From Paraburkholderia fungorum (GTDB taxonomy: Bacteria; Pseudomonadota; Gammaproteobacteria; Burkholderiales; Burkholderiaceae), in the NCBI RefSeq assembly GCF_900099835.1, contig NZ_FNKP01000002.1:124001-188000 (forward strand): 64,000 bases of DNA. The letters are read 5' to 3'. Below, in pieces: positions 13,186-21,082 of this stretch; the stretch's first letter is position 1, and each line of letters opens with the position of its first letter. A program made the translations under genes and the position numbers. A model generated the notes under the pieces. That model had not been told where the DNA came from, ran no database searches, and saw nothing but the letters and a program-made list of their open reading frames with translations.

Positions 13186-13625
13186 AGCGGTCGACACCGA
13201 TGAAGCGTACCGGGTTTAAGCGCCCGGAACCCGGCGTATTCAAGAAGCAACTCGACCGCAACACGCAATTGCAGCGCACCAAGGCGATGAAGAGCAAGCC
13301 GAGGCGGCCAGCAGTCGCCGAGGGTTCGAAGTATCTCGCAGCGTGCCGAGGCGAACCCTGCTACCTGAATGTGAAGTGTGCGCGGTGCGATTGGGCCGAT
13401 CCGACTGTCGTTCCGTGCCACGACAACCGCCTGAGCGCGGGGAAGGGCATGGGGCTGAAGGCAAGCCACGAACGCACGTTGCCGGGCTGCATGTTGTGCC
13501 ATGCATGGCTGGACCAAGGCAGCGCGACTCGCGAAGAGAAGTTCGCACGGTTCGACGCCGGGTTCGCGCGCTGGGTTGTGCGCCGCGCTCGAAAGATGGG
13601 ATTGGAAATGCAGGAGGCAGCTTGA
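13182..13625 (+). CDS. YbcO-like (DUF1364) nuclease
   Basis: 147 residues from GTG 13182 (GTGA overlap). A basic N-terminus with KRSTPMKRTGFKR is followed by a treble-clef metal site: CRGEPC, CARCDWADPTVVPCHDN, SHERTLPGCMLCHAWLD. This is the DUF1364/YbcO nuclease pattern, in which cysteine and histidine ligands hold zinc and a histidine acts in DNA cutting. It sits in the ninR-like block of early-late genes. Role in phage recombination or host DNA breakdown is inferred. Confidence 0.8.
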   Translation: MKRSTPMKRTGFKRPEPGVFKKQLDRNTQLQRTKAMKSKPRRPAVAEGSKYLAACRGEPCYLNVKCARCDWADPTVVPCHDNRLSAGKGMGLKASHERTLPGCMLCHAWLDQGSATREEKFARFDAGFARWVVRRARKMGLEMQEAA

Positions 13626-13627
13626 GA

Positions 13628-13957
13628 ATGTTGGTTGATATTCCTGACGGCGTGGGGTATTTCCGGCACGGCCGTCGCATCGGTCGTGCAGTCGTCACCA
13701 CGTACGCGAGGACAAGGAAGATCGAGACGACGGTGTACCGCGTTGCGCTTGTCAACAACGAGCCAGGCCCGAAGCGCGTACGGGTTGATGTGTGGGTGCC
13801 GGAGCATCACCGAGGCGGCTTCATTCCCGGAGATCTTTCGTGGGTTGGCGACGGCATTTACCGGACCTTTGCGTATGTGGACGAAAACAGGAACACCTTG
13901 GCCGCGTTTCTCGCCAGTGGTGATCAGGAATGGGACGTGAGGGAGCAAGAAGCATGA
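13628..13957 (+). CDS. Hypothetical phage protein
   Basis: 109 residues from ATG 13628. An in-frame TTG at 13622 overlaps the previous stop and has AGGAGG four bases upstream, so translation may begin there, two codons longer. Beta-rich sequence (RIGRAVVTTYARTRKIETTVYRVAL in segment form, residues 15-40) with aromatic residues. Family not recognised. Confidence 0.65.
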   Translation: MLVDIPDGVGYFRHGRRIGRAVVTTYARTRKIETTVYRVALVNNEPGPKRVRVDVWVPEHHRGGFIPGDLSWVGDGIYRTFAYVDENRNTLAAFLASGDQEWDVREQEA

Positions 13958-14208
13958 GCGAGATCAAGTTCAACACGGCACGCACCAACACGCAAACGCA
14001 TCGCGCCGTGCTTGGCGTCGACGACATTAAGCGCATCCTCGCGCGCGAAGTCTGCGCAGCCGCCGCCGTGCCGATGGGCGCCGATAGCACGCGCGTGAAT
14101 GTTCAATTGAGCAGCCGCATGGGTAATTGTGGTTCTGAATATGAGGCGGTCGTCACGGTGACTATTGATTTCGAAAAGCTGCCGAACGTGATCGGAGCTT
14201 CGGAATGA
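13954..14208 (+). CDS. Hypothetical phage protein, 84 residues
   Basis: Start at ATG 13954 overlaps the previous stop. Short helical segment (GVDDIKRILAREVC), a small-residue turn, then beta strands (EAVVTVTIDFE). Acidic overall. Typical of small ninR-region proteins. No function assigned. Confidence 0.6.
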   Translation: MSEIKFNTARTNTQTHRAVLGVDDIKRILAREVCAAAAVPMGADSTRVNVQLSSRMGNCGSEYEAVVTVTIDFEKLPNVIGASE

Positions 14209-14585
14209 ACGTCAATGAGCTGAAGGGCGCGGCTCTCGATTGCTGGGTCGCGCGCGCCGAAGGCTTCAATGCCGAGTTGGTCAAGGCGAACGGCATGGAG
14301 TATTGCCGCATCGACGTCGAAACGGTCGGCCACCAGTTTTACCAGCCGACGCAGAACCCGAATATCACGTCGCCAATCCTATTCCGCCAGCGCTACACCC
14401 TGTATCCGCTCGACGAGATCAGCAGCAAAGGCGCGGGCACGCGGCGAGTGTGGATCGCTGAAGCGCAGATGAACCCGGAATTTCACGATCTGTACCGCGA
14501 CGAGCAGCCGATGGTCGCGGTTTGCCGGTTGCGCGTCGCGGAAGCGATTGCGGCAGGGATCGTCAAACCGGACGACACCGCATGA
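14205..14585 (+). CDS. NinX-like (DUF2591) phage protein
   Basis: 126 residues overlapping both neighbours by ATGA. It opens MNVNELKGAALDCWVARAEG, the hallmark of the DUF2591/NinX family, which has a short helical start then a beta region and a C-terminal VCRLRVAEAIAAG helix. Function of the family is unknown; it is always in phage early-late blocks. Confidence 0.75.
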   Translation: MNVNELKGAALDCWVARAEGFNAELVKANGMEYCRIDVETVGHQFYQPTQNPNITSPILFRQRYTLYPLDEISSKGAGTRRVWIAEAQMNPEFHDLYRDEQPMVAVCRLRVAEAIAAGIVKPDDTA

Positions 14586-15181
14586 ATGCTCGCTTGCGCG
14601 GCCCGTACCGCGACCCGCTGCTTATCCTGATCGACGCCGAGCAGCCACGCTGCAACGGCTGCCCGCAAGAACGTACTTACGAATTCATTGGCGACATGCA
14701 AACCATCTGCGCACTGGGCAAACCACACGGCAATCGTTGCGAACAATACGGAAAGAGGCAACCCAACATGACGACAAGCGCCATTGCGGCAGATGAGATC
14801 GACGCGGTTCTGACGGAATGGTACGAATGGAGCCAGGCGTATGAACCCGCGCTCGGTCATGGCCGCGCGTCGGCGAGCTGCCGCGACTTCAAGATCAGCA
14901 ACCAGTGGATGGACTATGACGACCTGTCGGAAACGGTTGATCGTCAGCTACGCGCCGCTACCGGCGAAGCCGTCGATCCGCTCATCCAGAAGCTTTCACT
15001 CGGTCATCGAGTCGCGGTCATGACGGCAGTGCGCAACTTCGTCGCTGGCTCGCTGGTGTTCCGCAACCCGCGCAATCCCGCGACCCAAGATGCGGACTAT
15101 GCAGAAGCGAAGCGTCTGCTGCGTCCGGGATTGATCGCCAAAAACCTGATCGCCACGAGTAATCGCCCTTCGAATCAATAA
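14582..15181 (+). CDS. Fused cysteine-rich and regulator-like phage protein
   Basis: 199 residues from ATG 14582. Residues 1-62 form a small Cys protein (RCNGCPQERTYEFI, CALGKPHGNRCEQYG). Residues 63-199 begin MTTSAIAADEIDAVLTEWY at ATG 14768 and resemble a separate phage protein with SCRDFK and a long C-terminal helix. AAAGAGG lies nine bases before ATG 14768, so the second part may also be made alone. The two are usually separate genes in related phages as I recall; here no stop divides them. Confidence 0.65.
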   Translation: MNARLRGPYRDPLLILIDAEQPRCNGCPQERTYEFIGDMQTICALGKPHGNRCEQYGKRQPNMTTSAIAADEIDAVLTEWYEWSQAYEPALGHGRASASCRDFKISNQWMDYDDLSETVDRQLRAATGEAVDPLIQKLSLGHRVAVMTAVRNFVAGSLVFRNPRNPATQDADYAEAKRLLRPGLIAKNLIATSNRPSNQ

Positions 15182-15203
15182 ACAAAAAAGTTTATGAAAG
15201 TGC

Positions 15204-15232
15204 TTGCGTGGTTAAACATTAGTGTTTAATAT
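15204..15232 (+). promoter_or_regulatory. hicAB promoter with palindromic operator
   Basis: TTGCGT (15204-15209), 17 bp, TAATAT (15227-15232). The spacer and -10 are covered by TTAAACATTAGTGTTTAA (15212-15229), a palindrome with perfect 7-bp arms. It is a likely HicB autorepression site. Confidence 0.65.
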
Positions 15233-15261
15233 AAACACATGTTCAACAACACGGAGGGACG

Positions 15262-15437
15262 GTGAAACAGAAAGAGTTCAAGCGGTGGTTAGAAGAGCAA
15301 GGCGTTGTAGTGAAAGATGGGACGGGCCACTGGAAGGCCTACTACAACGGCAAGCAAACCACCCTTCCTCGGCATCCAAGCCACGAAATAGGCGAAGGTT
15401 GAGGCAGCGAATACTAAGGCAACTCGGACTAAAGTGA
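15262..15437 (+). pseudogene. hicA: hicA toxin with a frameshift
   Basis: GTG 15262 follows GGAGGGACG. The reading frame gives 46 residues including the HicA core GTGHWKAYYNGK, with the catalytic-type His, and TLPRH, then stops at 15400-15402. The expected C-terminal helix LRQRILRQLGLK is encoded one base out of frame up to the stop at 15435-15437. A single-base loss near 15398 explains both. HicA is a double-stranded-RNA-binding-fold mRNA interferase of about 60 residues, so this copy is probably inactive. Confidence 0.75.
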
Positions 15438-15440
15438 GGG

Positions 15441-15461
15441 GAGCCCCCGAAAGGGGCTTTC
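15441..15461 (+). terminator. Weak hairpin between hicA and hicB
   Basis: GAGCCCC, loop CGAAA, GGGGCTTT with only three T. It may reduce read-through into hicB rather than stop it. Confidence 0.4.
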
Positions 15462-15495
15462 TCCGCACCGTTTCTCAAAAGCGATGGAGTGATAT

Positions 15496-15912
15496 ATGTT
15501 GCGTTATCCAGCATTGATTGAGCCGGATGGTAGTGGTTTCATGGTTTCGTTTCGGGACATCCCGGAAGCTTTGACCGGTGGAACGTCGATTGAAGAAGCG
15601 CGTGCTATGGCCGCTGACGCGTTGCTATCGGCGATGGATTTCTATTTCGAAGACAAGCGACCTGTTCCGGCCGCGTCGAAAGCGAAAAAGGGTGAGGAGT
15701 TGGTCGCGTTACCGGCGAGCGTGTCGGCGAAAGTCTTGTTGCTCAACGAGATGATCGCGCAGGGCGTTACGCCGTCAGAGTTGGCGCGGCGACTCAACAC
15801 GCGACCACAAGATGTAAATCGCATCGTCGATCTGAAGCACACGACCAAGATTGATACGATCGCAGATGCCTTGGCTGCGCTGGGGAAAAACTTGGAGTTG
15901 GCGGTGTCGTAA
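15496..15912 (+). CDS. hicB: HicB antitoxin
   Basis: 138 residues. Residues 1-60 form the HicB partial RNase-H-like domain (MLRYPALIEPDGSGFMVSF, DIPEALTGG, EEARAMAADAL). Residues 85-130 are an XRE-type HTH (TPSELARRLNTRPQDVNRI) that should bind the palindrome upstream of hicA. It would neutralise HicA and repress the operon. With hicA broken, HicB remains as a free antitoxin or regulator that could protect the lysogen from other HicA toxins. That last point is inference. Confidence 0.9.
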   Translation: MLRYPALIEPDGSGFMVSFRDIPEALTGGTSIEEARAMAADALLSAMDFYFEDKRPVPAASKAKKGEELVALPASVSAKVLLLNEMIAQGVTPSELARRLNTRPQDVNRIVDLKHTTKIDTIADALAALGKNLELAVS

Positions 15913-15979
15913 AAAGGGCTTGTAAACCCTGAAAAGTTTTGCTAATGTTCTGTCCGTGGTGAGTTCGCTCGTCCAAAGA

Positions 15980-16013
15980 AAAGCCCGCTAGGTGAAAATC
16001 TAGCGGGCTTTTT
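15980..16013. terminator. Strong bidirectional terminator
   Basis: AAAGCCCGCTAG (15980-15991) pairs with CTAGCGGGCTTT (16000-16011), with T runs on both sides. It lies between convergent hicB and the minus-strand gene at 16017. Confidence 0.85.
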
Positions 16014-16016
16014 GCG

Positions 16017-16283
16017 TTAGACGCTCAGTCCTGATACTTGTGTCGCAAGATAATTAGGACGCAATTGGTCGTGCCCTTGCCAAGTCAGTCGGATCGCTGC
16101 CGGCTCCGAAATGTTGAGATAGCCAACGTCGCCCATGATGTAGACGTGATGGGTCACTTCGTCGCGCTTGACTTTATCGTCACCTGCAATGGTGGCTCGA
16201 ATGGTGTCTATGGACAGCGATCTTCTGTCGCTGTCTTCTAGCATCTTCAGGATTTTCGTCACCAATTCGTTGTTTCGTTTCAT
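16017..16283 (-). CDS. DUF2513-like protein, counter-oriented
   Basis: 88 residues from ATG 16283, with AAGGAAA upstream. MKRNNELVTKILKMLED and the HHVYIMGDVGYLNIS region match DUF2513, a small winged-helix-like family of unknown function found in prophages and host genomes. It is separated from its neighbours by a bidirectional terminator and divergent from the next gene, which makes it a stand-alone moron-like insertion. It may be expressed in the lysogen. Confidence 0.75.
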   Translation of the reverse strand: MKRNNELVTKILKMLEDSDRRSLSIDTIRATIAGDDKVKRDEVTHHVYIMGDVGYLNISEPAAIRLTWQGHDQLRPNYLATQVSGLSV

Positions 16284-16336
16284 GTAGTTTCCTTTCGCGC
16301 TGGCCCATTCCATCGCGATCAAATTCTAACTTTGCC

Positions 16337-16717
16337 ATGAACCTCAAAGCCATCATTCAGAAGATCGCCTCGTGGTTCAAGAGCGAGACAGCAGCCATCG
16401 AGCAGCGCGTCGAGATCGATGTCACTCAACTCGAATCCACGATCAAGGCCGATGTCGCTGAAGTACGCGCATCCGCGCCGACGATGACACTCGATGAAAT
16501 CAGCGCAGAACTTCACCAAATCTACGAAAGGGCTATTCTCATGAGCACTCCCGCAGCAGACACTCAAGCCGCTGTCGCAACGACCGGCAACAACGTGAAC
16601 ACCGCAGTGCAACTCGCGCTTGCACTGAAGGCAATCGACCCATCGCTGTCGGTCGAAGCAGTGCAGGCCGCAACCAGCGCTGCACTCACCGCGGCGTATC
16701 CGGTCGCTGCTGCCTGA
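16337..16717 (+). CDS. Hypothetical phage protein, helical
   Basis: 126 residues. An amphipathic start (MNLKAIIQKIASWFKSE), charged helices, then an alanine-rich second half that begins at an internal methionine (MSTPAADTQ, base 16541) and could be translated separately. No named domain. It lies between the accessory gene and the HNH-terminase block. Confidence 0.55.
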   Translation: MNLKAIIQKIASWFKSETAAIEQRVEIDVTQLESTIKADVAEVRASAPTMTLDEISAELHQIYERAILMSTPAADTQAAVATTGNNVNTAVQLALALKAIDPSLSVEAVQAATSAALTAAYPVAAA

Positions 16718-16719
16718 TC

Positions 16720-16860
16720 ATGCGAAAGCTAATCGAGGCGGTCATCCGGGGCATCACAGGCAAGAGTGATGCTGAACTTGCTGCGGCATGGACGTGGCAT
16801 CACTTCTGCACTCGTTCGCACGTGCGCGCGTATTGGCGCACGCTGCGTTACTCCATCTGA
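16720..16860 (+). CDS. Small basic phage protein, 46 residues
   Basis: ATG 16720 two bases after the previous stop, TGA at 16858-16860. Sequence begins MRKLIEAVIRGITGKSD and ends RAYWRTLRYSI, with several Trp and His. Co-directional with and closely packed against its neighbours. No function assigned. Confidence 0.55.
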   Translation: MRKLIEAVIRGITGKSDAELAAAWTWHHFCTRSHVRAYWRTLRYSI

Positions 16861-16869
16861 ACGCGAGCC

Positions 16870-17055
16870 ATGCCGACTAACGAACCGAAATTATCGGTCT
16901 CGATCGACCGGCTGGGTGATGCCGTCAGCGCTGGTCGCATTGAGATCACCGTTCACATGAAGGTGGACGGCGTCACGCGCGTGGGCAGGATGTTGATCGA
17001 AGGCAGGACGTTGAGCCCATACACACGCGCGCTCGAATGGGATGACGAAGCCTGA
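16870..17055 (+). CDS. Small phage protein, 61 residues
   Basis: Starts nine bases after the previous stop. Beta-rich composition (PKLSVSIDRLGDAVSAG, ITVHMKVDG). The stop overlaps the HNH start (TGATG), so it is translated with the endonuclease. No family recognised. Confidence 0.55.
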   Translation: MPTNEPKLSVSIDRLGDAVSAGRIEITVHMKVDGVTRVGRMLIEGRTLSPYTRALEWDDEA

Positions 17056-17444
17056 TGCCGCGCCTTCGCACGCTTCCGACTCGACTGCAATCGCTGCCGA
17101 GTCGTGTTGTCGTTGCGGAGTCTGTCTCGTGGCGCACTGGCAAGACCAGCAGCGCAGCGCGAGGTTATGACTATGCCTGGCAGAAGCTTCGTGCCAAGCA
17201 TCTCGCAGCACATCCGCATTGCGTGTTCTGCCTTCGTGACCTTGGCATGCTCGGCATGTCACCAGCTGATGTGGTGCTGGCGTGCGCCACACGTGGTCTA
17301 GCTGAGCCGCTGGGCAATATCGGTGATCACATCGTGCCGCATCAAGGCGACGATCGGCTGCGTCTCGATCCGGCTAACGTTCAGACGCTCTGCAAGCCGC
17401 ACCATGACGGTGAAAAGGCACGGTTGGAGCGCGGAAGACGCTGA
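17055..17444 (+). CDS. HNH endonuclease
   Basis: 129 residues. A basic N-terminus is followed by AWQKLRAKHLAAHPHCVFCL, GDHIVPHQGDDRLRLDPANVQTLC and KPHHDGEK. Cys pairs and the HIVPH, NVQTLC and HH residues form the HNH ββα-metal active site. HNH proteins encoded just before terminase in cos phages stimulate large-terminase cleavage at cos (HK97 gp74). Position here is the same. Confidence 0.85.
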   Translation: MPRLRTLPTRLQSLPSRVVVAESVSWRTGKTSSAARGYDYAWQKLRAKHLAAHPHCVFCLRDLGMLGMSPADVVLACATRGLAEPLGNIGDHIVPHQGDDRLRLDPANVQTLCKPHHDGEKARLERGRR

Positions 17445-17601
17445 CTTTCAGCGGTTTTGTTGTTAAAAACCAACGAAAGCGCGGGATTTGTTGCTTTTTA
17501 GCGACATGCACCAAGGGGGTGCAGAAAGTCTGAGGGCTCGACCGTCCCAGACCGACCGTTCCCGCACGCGCAGAAAAAATTCCCTTTTGAGGATTTTGTT
17601 A
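17445..17601. other. Gap between HNH and terminase; likely cos region
   Basis: 157 bases with no gene. It has a hairpin GCACC-AAGGG-GGTGC (17509-17523) and GC-rich CGACCGT/GACCGAC repeats (about 17540-17560). In HK97-like cos phages the cohesive site usually lies in this interval. No exact cleavage point can be read. Confidence 0.35.
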
Positions 17602-18072
17602 ATGGCTTTAACAGCGAAAAAGAGGCTTTTCGCCGACGCTGTTTTGGCCGGCAAAGCCAATAAAGACGCGGCAATCGCCGCAGGTTACAGCGCCGCAACG
17701 GCGTCGGCCGCCGGGTCGCGGCTTGTTAAAGACAAAGACGTGGCGCTGTACATGGCTGCGCAGCGCATCGAACAGGAGGCGAAGGCCGCAGCAGCTGCAA
17801 AACCTCCCGTTGATCGCTCGCCGCCGCCGGATTTCGATCCGTACGCGATGACGAGCTTCACCGACCCGAAGGCTTTCCTCATTGCTGCGATGAACGACGG
17901 CCGGACGGAGCCGAAACTGCGCGTCGACGCCGCCAAGGCGCTGATGCCGTTCGTGCACGCCAAGGTCGGCGAGACGGGCAAGAAGGATGCGAAGGGCGCG
18001 GCAGCAGAGAAAGCCGCGAACAAGTTCGCTTCGCTCGCGACGCCGAAGCTCGTAGTCAACAACCGGAAATAG
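17602..18072 (+). CDS. Terminase small subunit
   Basis: 156 residues from ATG 17602 (GAGG upstream). KKRLFADAVLAGKANKDAAIAAGYS and SAAGSRLVKDKDV are the N-terminal HTH of the TerS family that binds the packaging site. A proline-rich linker and an alanine-lysine helical end, probably for oligomerisation and contact with the large subunit, follow. It precedes TerL by three bases. Motif segments here lie near residues 5-45. Confidence 0.9.
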   Translation: MALTAKKRLFADAVLAGKANKDAAIAAGYSAATASAAGSRLVKDKDVALYMAAQRIEQEAKAAAAAKPPVDRSPPPDFDPYAMTSFTDPKAFLIAAMNDGRTEPKLRVDAAKALMPFVHAKVGETGKKDAKGAAAEKAANKFASLATPKLVVNNRK

Positions 18073-18075
18073 CGG

Positions 18076-19791
18076 ATGGAATGGTCGACAGCATGCCCGG
18101 ACTGGCCCGAGCGGTTGCGGTCTGGGCGCTCGATCATTCCACCGCCGATCTTTCCGGAGCAGGCAGAGATCGCGCTGAACGTTTTCAAGCAACTCAAGAT
18201 CGTCGATGCACCGGGCAGTCCGACGTTCGGCGAGTCGTGCGCGCAGTGGGTGTTCGATCTCGTCGCATCGATCTTCGGCGCGTACGACCCTGATAGTGGT
18301 CGACGCCTGATCACCGAGTGGTTCGTGTGTATCCCGAAGAAGAACAGTAAGTCGACGCTGGCCGCCGGGATCATGATGACGGCGATGATTCTGAATTGGC
18401 GGCAGTCAGCGGAGTACGCGATTCTGGCGCCGACGATCGAGGTGGCGAACAACAGCTTCGCGCCGAGCCGGGACATGGTGAAGCACGAGGAAGACCTCGA
18501 TGAACTGTTCCAGGTGCAAACGCACATCAAGACGATCACGCATCGCGTCAGCGGCGCGGCGTTGAAGGTCGTTGCCGCCGACGCGAACACGGTCAGCGGG
18601 AAGAAGAGCGTCGGAACGCTGATCGACGAACTGTGGCTGTTCGGCAAGCAGCCGAATGCTGAAGACATGTTGCGGGAAGCGACGGGCGGACTCGCATCGC
18701 GTCCCGAAGGCTTCATCATCTACCTGACGACGCAGTCGAACGATCCGCCGGCGGGGGTGTTCCTGCAGAAGCTGCGTTACGCGCGCGACGTGCGCGACGG
18801 AAAGATCGTTGATTCGTGCTTCGTGCCGGTGATCTTCGAGCACCCGCCGGAGATGGTTAAGCGCAAGGAGCACCTGAAGGTCGAAAACCTTGCAATGGTG
18901 AATCCGAACTTCGGGTTCTCTGTTGATCAGGCATATCTGGAGCGCGAGTTCCGCAAGGCGCAGGAAACCGGCGAAGAGTCGTTTCGCGGCTTTCTCGCGA
19001 AGCATGCAAATGTAGAAATCGGACTTGCGCTGCGCAGTGATCGCTGGGCGGGTGCCGAGTTTTGGGAGGCGGCCGCGCAAGTGCCCGGCGTGACGCTCGA
19101 TCAACTGATCGACCGGTGTGAGGTGATTGACGTGGGCATCGACGGTGGCGGTCTCGACGACTTGTTGGGGCTCGCGGTCGTCGGTCGAGAGAAGGGCACG
19201 CGGAACTGGTTGGCCTGGACGCACGCGTGGGCGCATCCATCGGTGTTCGAACGCCGCAAGGAAATTGCCGACACGCTGCGTGACTTCGAGCGCGAAGGCG
19301 ATTTGACTGTCGTCGAGCAAATTGGCGACGACGTCGAGGACGTTGCCCAGATCGTCGCGACGATTCACCAGGCGGGACTGCTGGACAAGGTTGGCGCGGA
19401 CCCGGCCGGAATCGGTGGCGTGCTCGACGCGCTCGGCGCGGCAGGTGTCCCTGAAGACAGGGTGATCGGCATCTCTCAGGGTTGGAAGTTGTCGGGTGCG
19501 ATCAAGACGACGGAGCGTCGCGTTGCGGCAGCGAGCGGGCGACGCGCTGACGATGGCGGCGAGAAGCCCGACGGCACCTTGATTCACGGCGGCCAGCGCA
19601 TGATGGCGTGGGCCGTCGGCAATGCGCGCGTCGTACCTGTCGGAAACGCTGTGAACATCACAAAACAGGCCAGCGGGACGGGGAAAATCGACCCGCTGAT
19701 GGCTATTTTCGATGCGGTATCGCTGATGGCGCTCAATCCGCCGGCTCAAGGGCCGTCGGTGTACGAGTCGCGCGGCATCCGATTTCTTTGA
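18076..19791 (+). CDS. Terminase large subunit (ATPase and nuclease)
   Basis: 571 residues. Walker A-like PKKNSKST at residues 87-94, and Walker B TLIDELW with catalytic Glu185. The C-terminal RNase-H-like nuclease has a metal-binding Asp at DVGIDGGG (near residue 356) and a further acidic residue in DPAGIGG. It powers DNA translocation into proheads and cuts the concatemer. The HK97-type head genes that follow and the HNH gene before it support cos-type packaging, but pac packaging is not excluded. Confidence 0.95.
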   Translation: MEWSTACPDWPERLRSGRSIIPPPIFPEQAEIALNVFKQLKIVDAPGSPTFGESCAQWVFDLVASIFGAYDPDSGRRLITEWFVCIPKKNSKSTLAAGIMMTAMILNWRQSAEYAILAPTIEVANNSFAPSRDMVKHEEDLDELFQVQTHIKTITHRVSGAALKVVAADANTVSGKKSVGTLIDELWLFGKQPNAEDMLREATGGLASRPEGFIIYLTTQSNDPPAGVFLQKLRYARDVRDGKIVDSCFVPVIFEHPPEMVKRKEHLKVENLAMVNPNFGFSVDQAYLEREFRKAQETGEESFRGFLAKHANVEIGLALRSDRWAGAEFWEAAAQVPGVTLDQLIDRCEVIDVGIDGGGLDDLLGLAVVGREKGTRNWLAWTHAWAHPSVFERRKEIADTLRDFEREGDLTVVEQIGDDVEDVAQIVATIHQAGLLDKVGADPAGIGGVLDALGAAGVPEDRVIGISQGWKLSGAIKTTERRVAAASGRRADDGGEKPDGTLIHGGQRMMAWAVGNARVVPVGNAVNITKQASGTGKIDPLMAIFDAVSLMALNPPAQGPSVYESRGIRFL

Positions 19792-19798
19792 GGTGTGA

Positions 19799-21082
19799 AT
19801 GGGTTGGTTCGATTTCATCCGGCGGGGCAACCAGCCGGAGGCCCAAACTCGCCCGGAAAACGCCGCCCCTCGCGCTGAAATCCCATCGGGCAGCGTGACT
19901 TTCACTGGCTTGGACGATCCTCGCTTGCTCGAATACATCCGGCGCGGCGAGTTGGACGGGCGCGATCCGCGCGCGGCGCGTGCGCTGCGAAATATGGCGG
20001 TATTGCGCTGCGTGACGCTGATCTCCGAAGCGATAGGCATGCTGCCGCTCAATCTTCAGAGCAGCGACGAGACGAAGCAGGTTCAGACCAACGACCCGGC
20101 GCATCGGCTGCTCAAGTACAAGCCGAACGACTGGCAGACGCCGATCGAATTTAAGAGCCTGATGCAGTTGCGCGCGTTGCTCGACGGACAGTCGTTCGCG
20201 CGAGTTATCTGGTCGGGCAATCGGCCGATTCGACTGATTCCGATGGATCGCGGATCGACGAAAGCGCGGCTGACGGCTGCATGGCAGATCGTCTATGACT
20301 ACACGACGCCGGGCGGCGACGAAATAACGCTGCAAGCGCGTGACGTTTTTCATCTGCGCGATCTCTCGCTTGATGGTGTGAACGGAATTTCGCGTATCAG
20401 GCTGTCGCGCGAAGCGCTTGAGCTTGCGGAGCAGGCCGAGCGCGCGGCGTCGCGCACGTTCCGTACCGGCGTGATGGCTGGTGGTGCGATCGAGATCCCG
20501 AAAGAGCTTTCCGACACTGCATATAAGCGCATGAAGGAATCGCTCGCCGATAACTACTCTGGCGCAGAAAACGCTGGTAACTGGATGCTGATCGAAGAGG
20601 GCGGCACGGCCAAGCAGTTCACGGCAACGGCTGTTTCAGCGCAGCAGATCGAGACGCGCAATCATCAGATCGAAGAGGTTGCGCGCATGTATGGTGTGCC
20701 GCGTCCGCTTCTCATGATGGACGACACGAGTTGGGGCAGTGGCATCGAACAACTGGCGATCTTCTTTATTCAGTACGGCCTCGGTCACTGGTTTGTCTCG
20801 TGGGAGCAGGCTGCTGCGCGCAGCTTCATCCCTGACAGCCAGCTTGGTGCTCGGCAATTCAAGTTCAACGAGGGCGCGCTGCTGCGCGGCACGCTCAACG
20901 ATCAGGCGTCGTTCTTTTCGAAGGCGCTTGGCGCTGGCGGCCAGTCGCCATGGATGTCGCAAAACGAAGTGCGCGAACTCTCCGACCTGCCCAAATCCGA
21001 TGATCCGCAGACCGACGCATTGCGGAATCCAATGACACAAAAACCGAAGGGGACCGGCGATGAGCCTCCTGCAACTGCCTGA
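19799..21082 (+). CDS. Portal protein, HK97 family
   Basis: 427 residues. Typical features are RNMAVLRCVTLISEAIGMLPL near residues 62-82, PIEFKSLMQLRALLDGQSFA and the GVPRPLL segment before the C-terminal helical crown. It forms the dodecameric ring at one head vertex and the channel for DNA. It overlaps the protease gene by 23 bases. No odd features. Confidence 0.95.
   Translation: MGWFDFIRRGNQPEAQTRPENAAPRAEIPSGSVTFTGLDDPRLLEYIRRGELDGRDPRAARALRNMAVLRCVTLISEAIGMLPLNLQSSDETKQVQTNDPAHRLLKYKPNDWQTPIEFKSLMQLRALLDGQSFARVIWSGNRPIRLIPMDRGSTKARLTAAWQIVYDYTTPGGDEITLQARDVFHLRDLSLDGVNGISRIRLSREALELAEQAERAASRTFRTGVMAGGAIEIPKELSDTAYKRMKESLADNYSGAENAGNWMLIEEGGTAKQFTATAVSAQQIETRNHQIEEVARMYGVPRPLLMMDDTSWGSGIEQLAIFFIQYGLGHWFVSWEQAAARSFIPDSQLGARQFKFNEGALLRGTLNDQASFFSKALGAGGQSPWMSQNEVRELSDLPKSDDPQTDALRNPMTQKPKGTGDEPPATA

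Noticed and set aside
18406..20052. 548-codon minus-strand open frame opposite terminase and portal
   Set aside because: Shadow of strongly supported genes, with no ribosome-binding site or recognisable motif.
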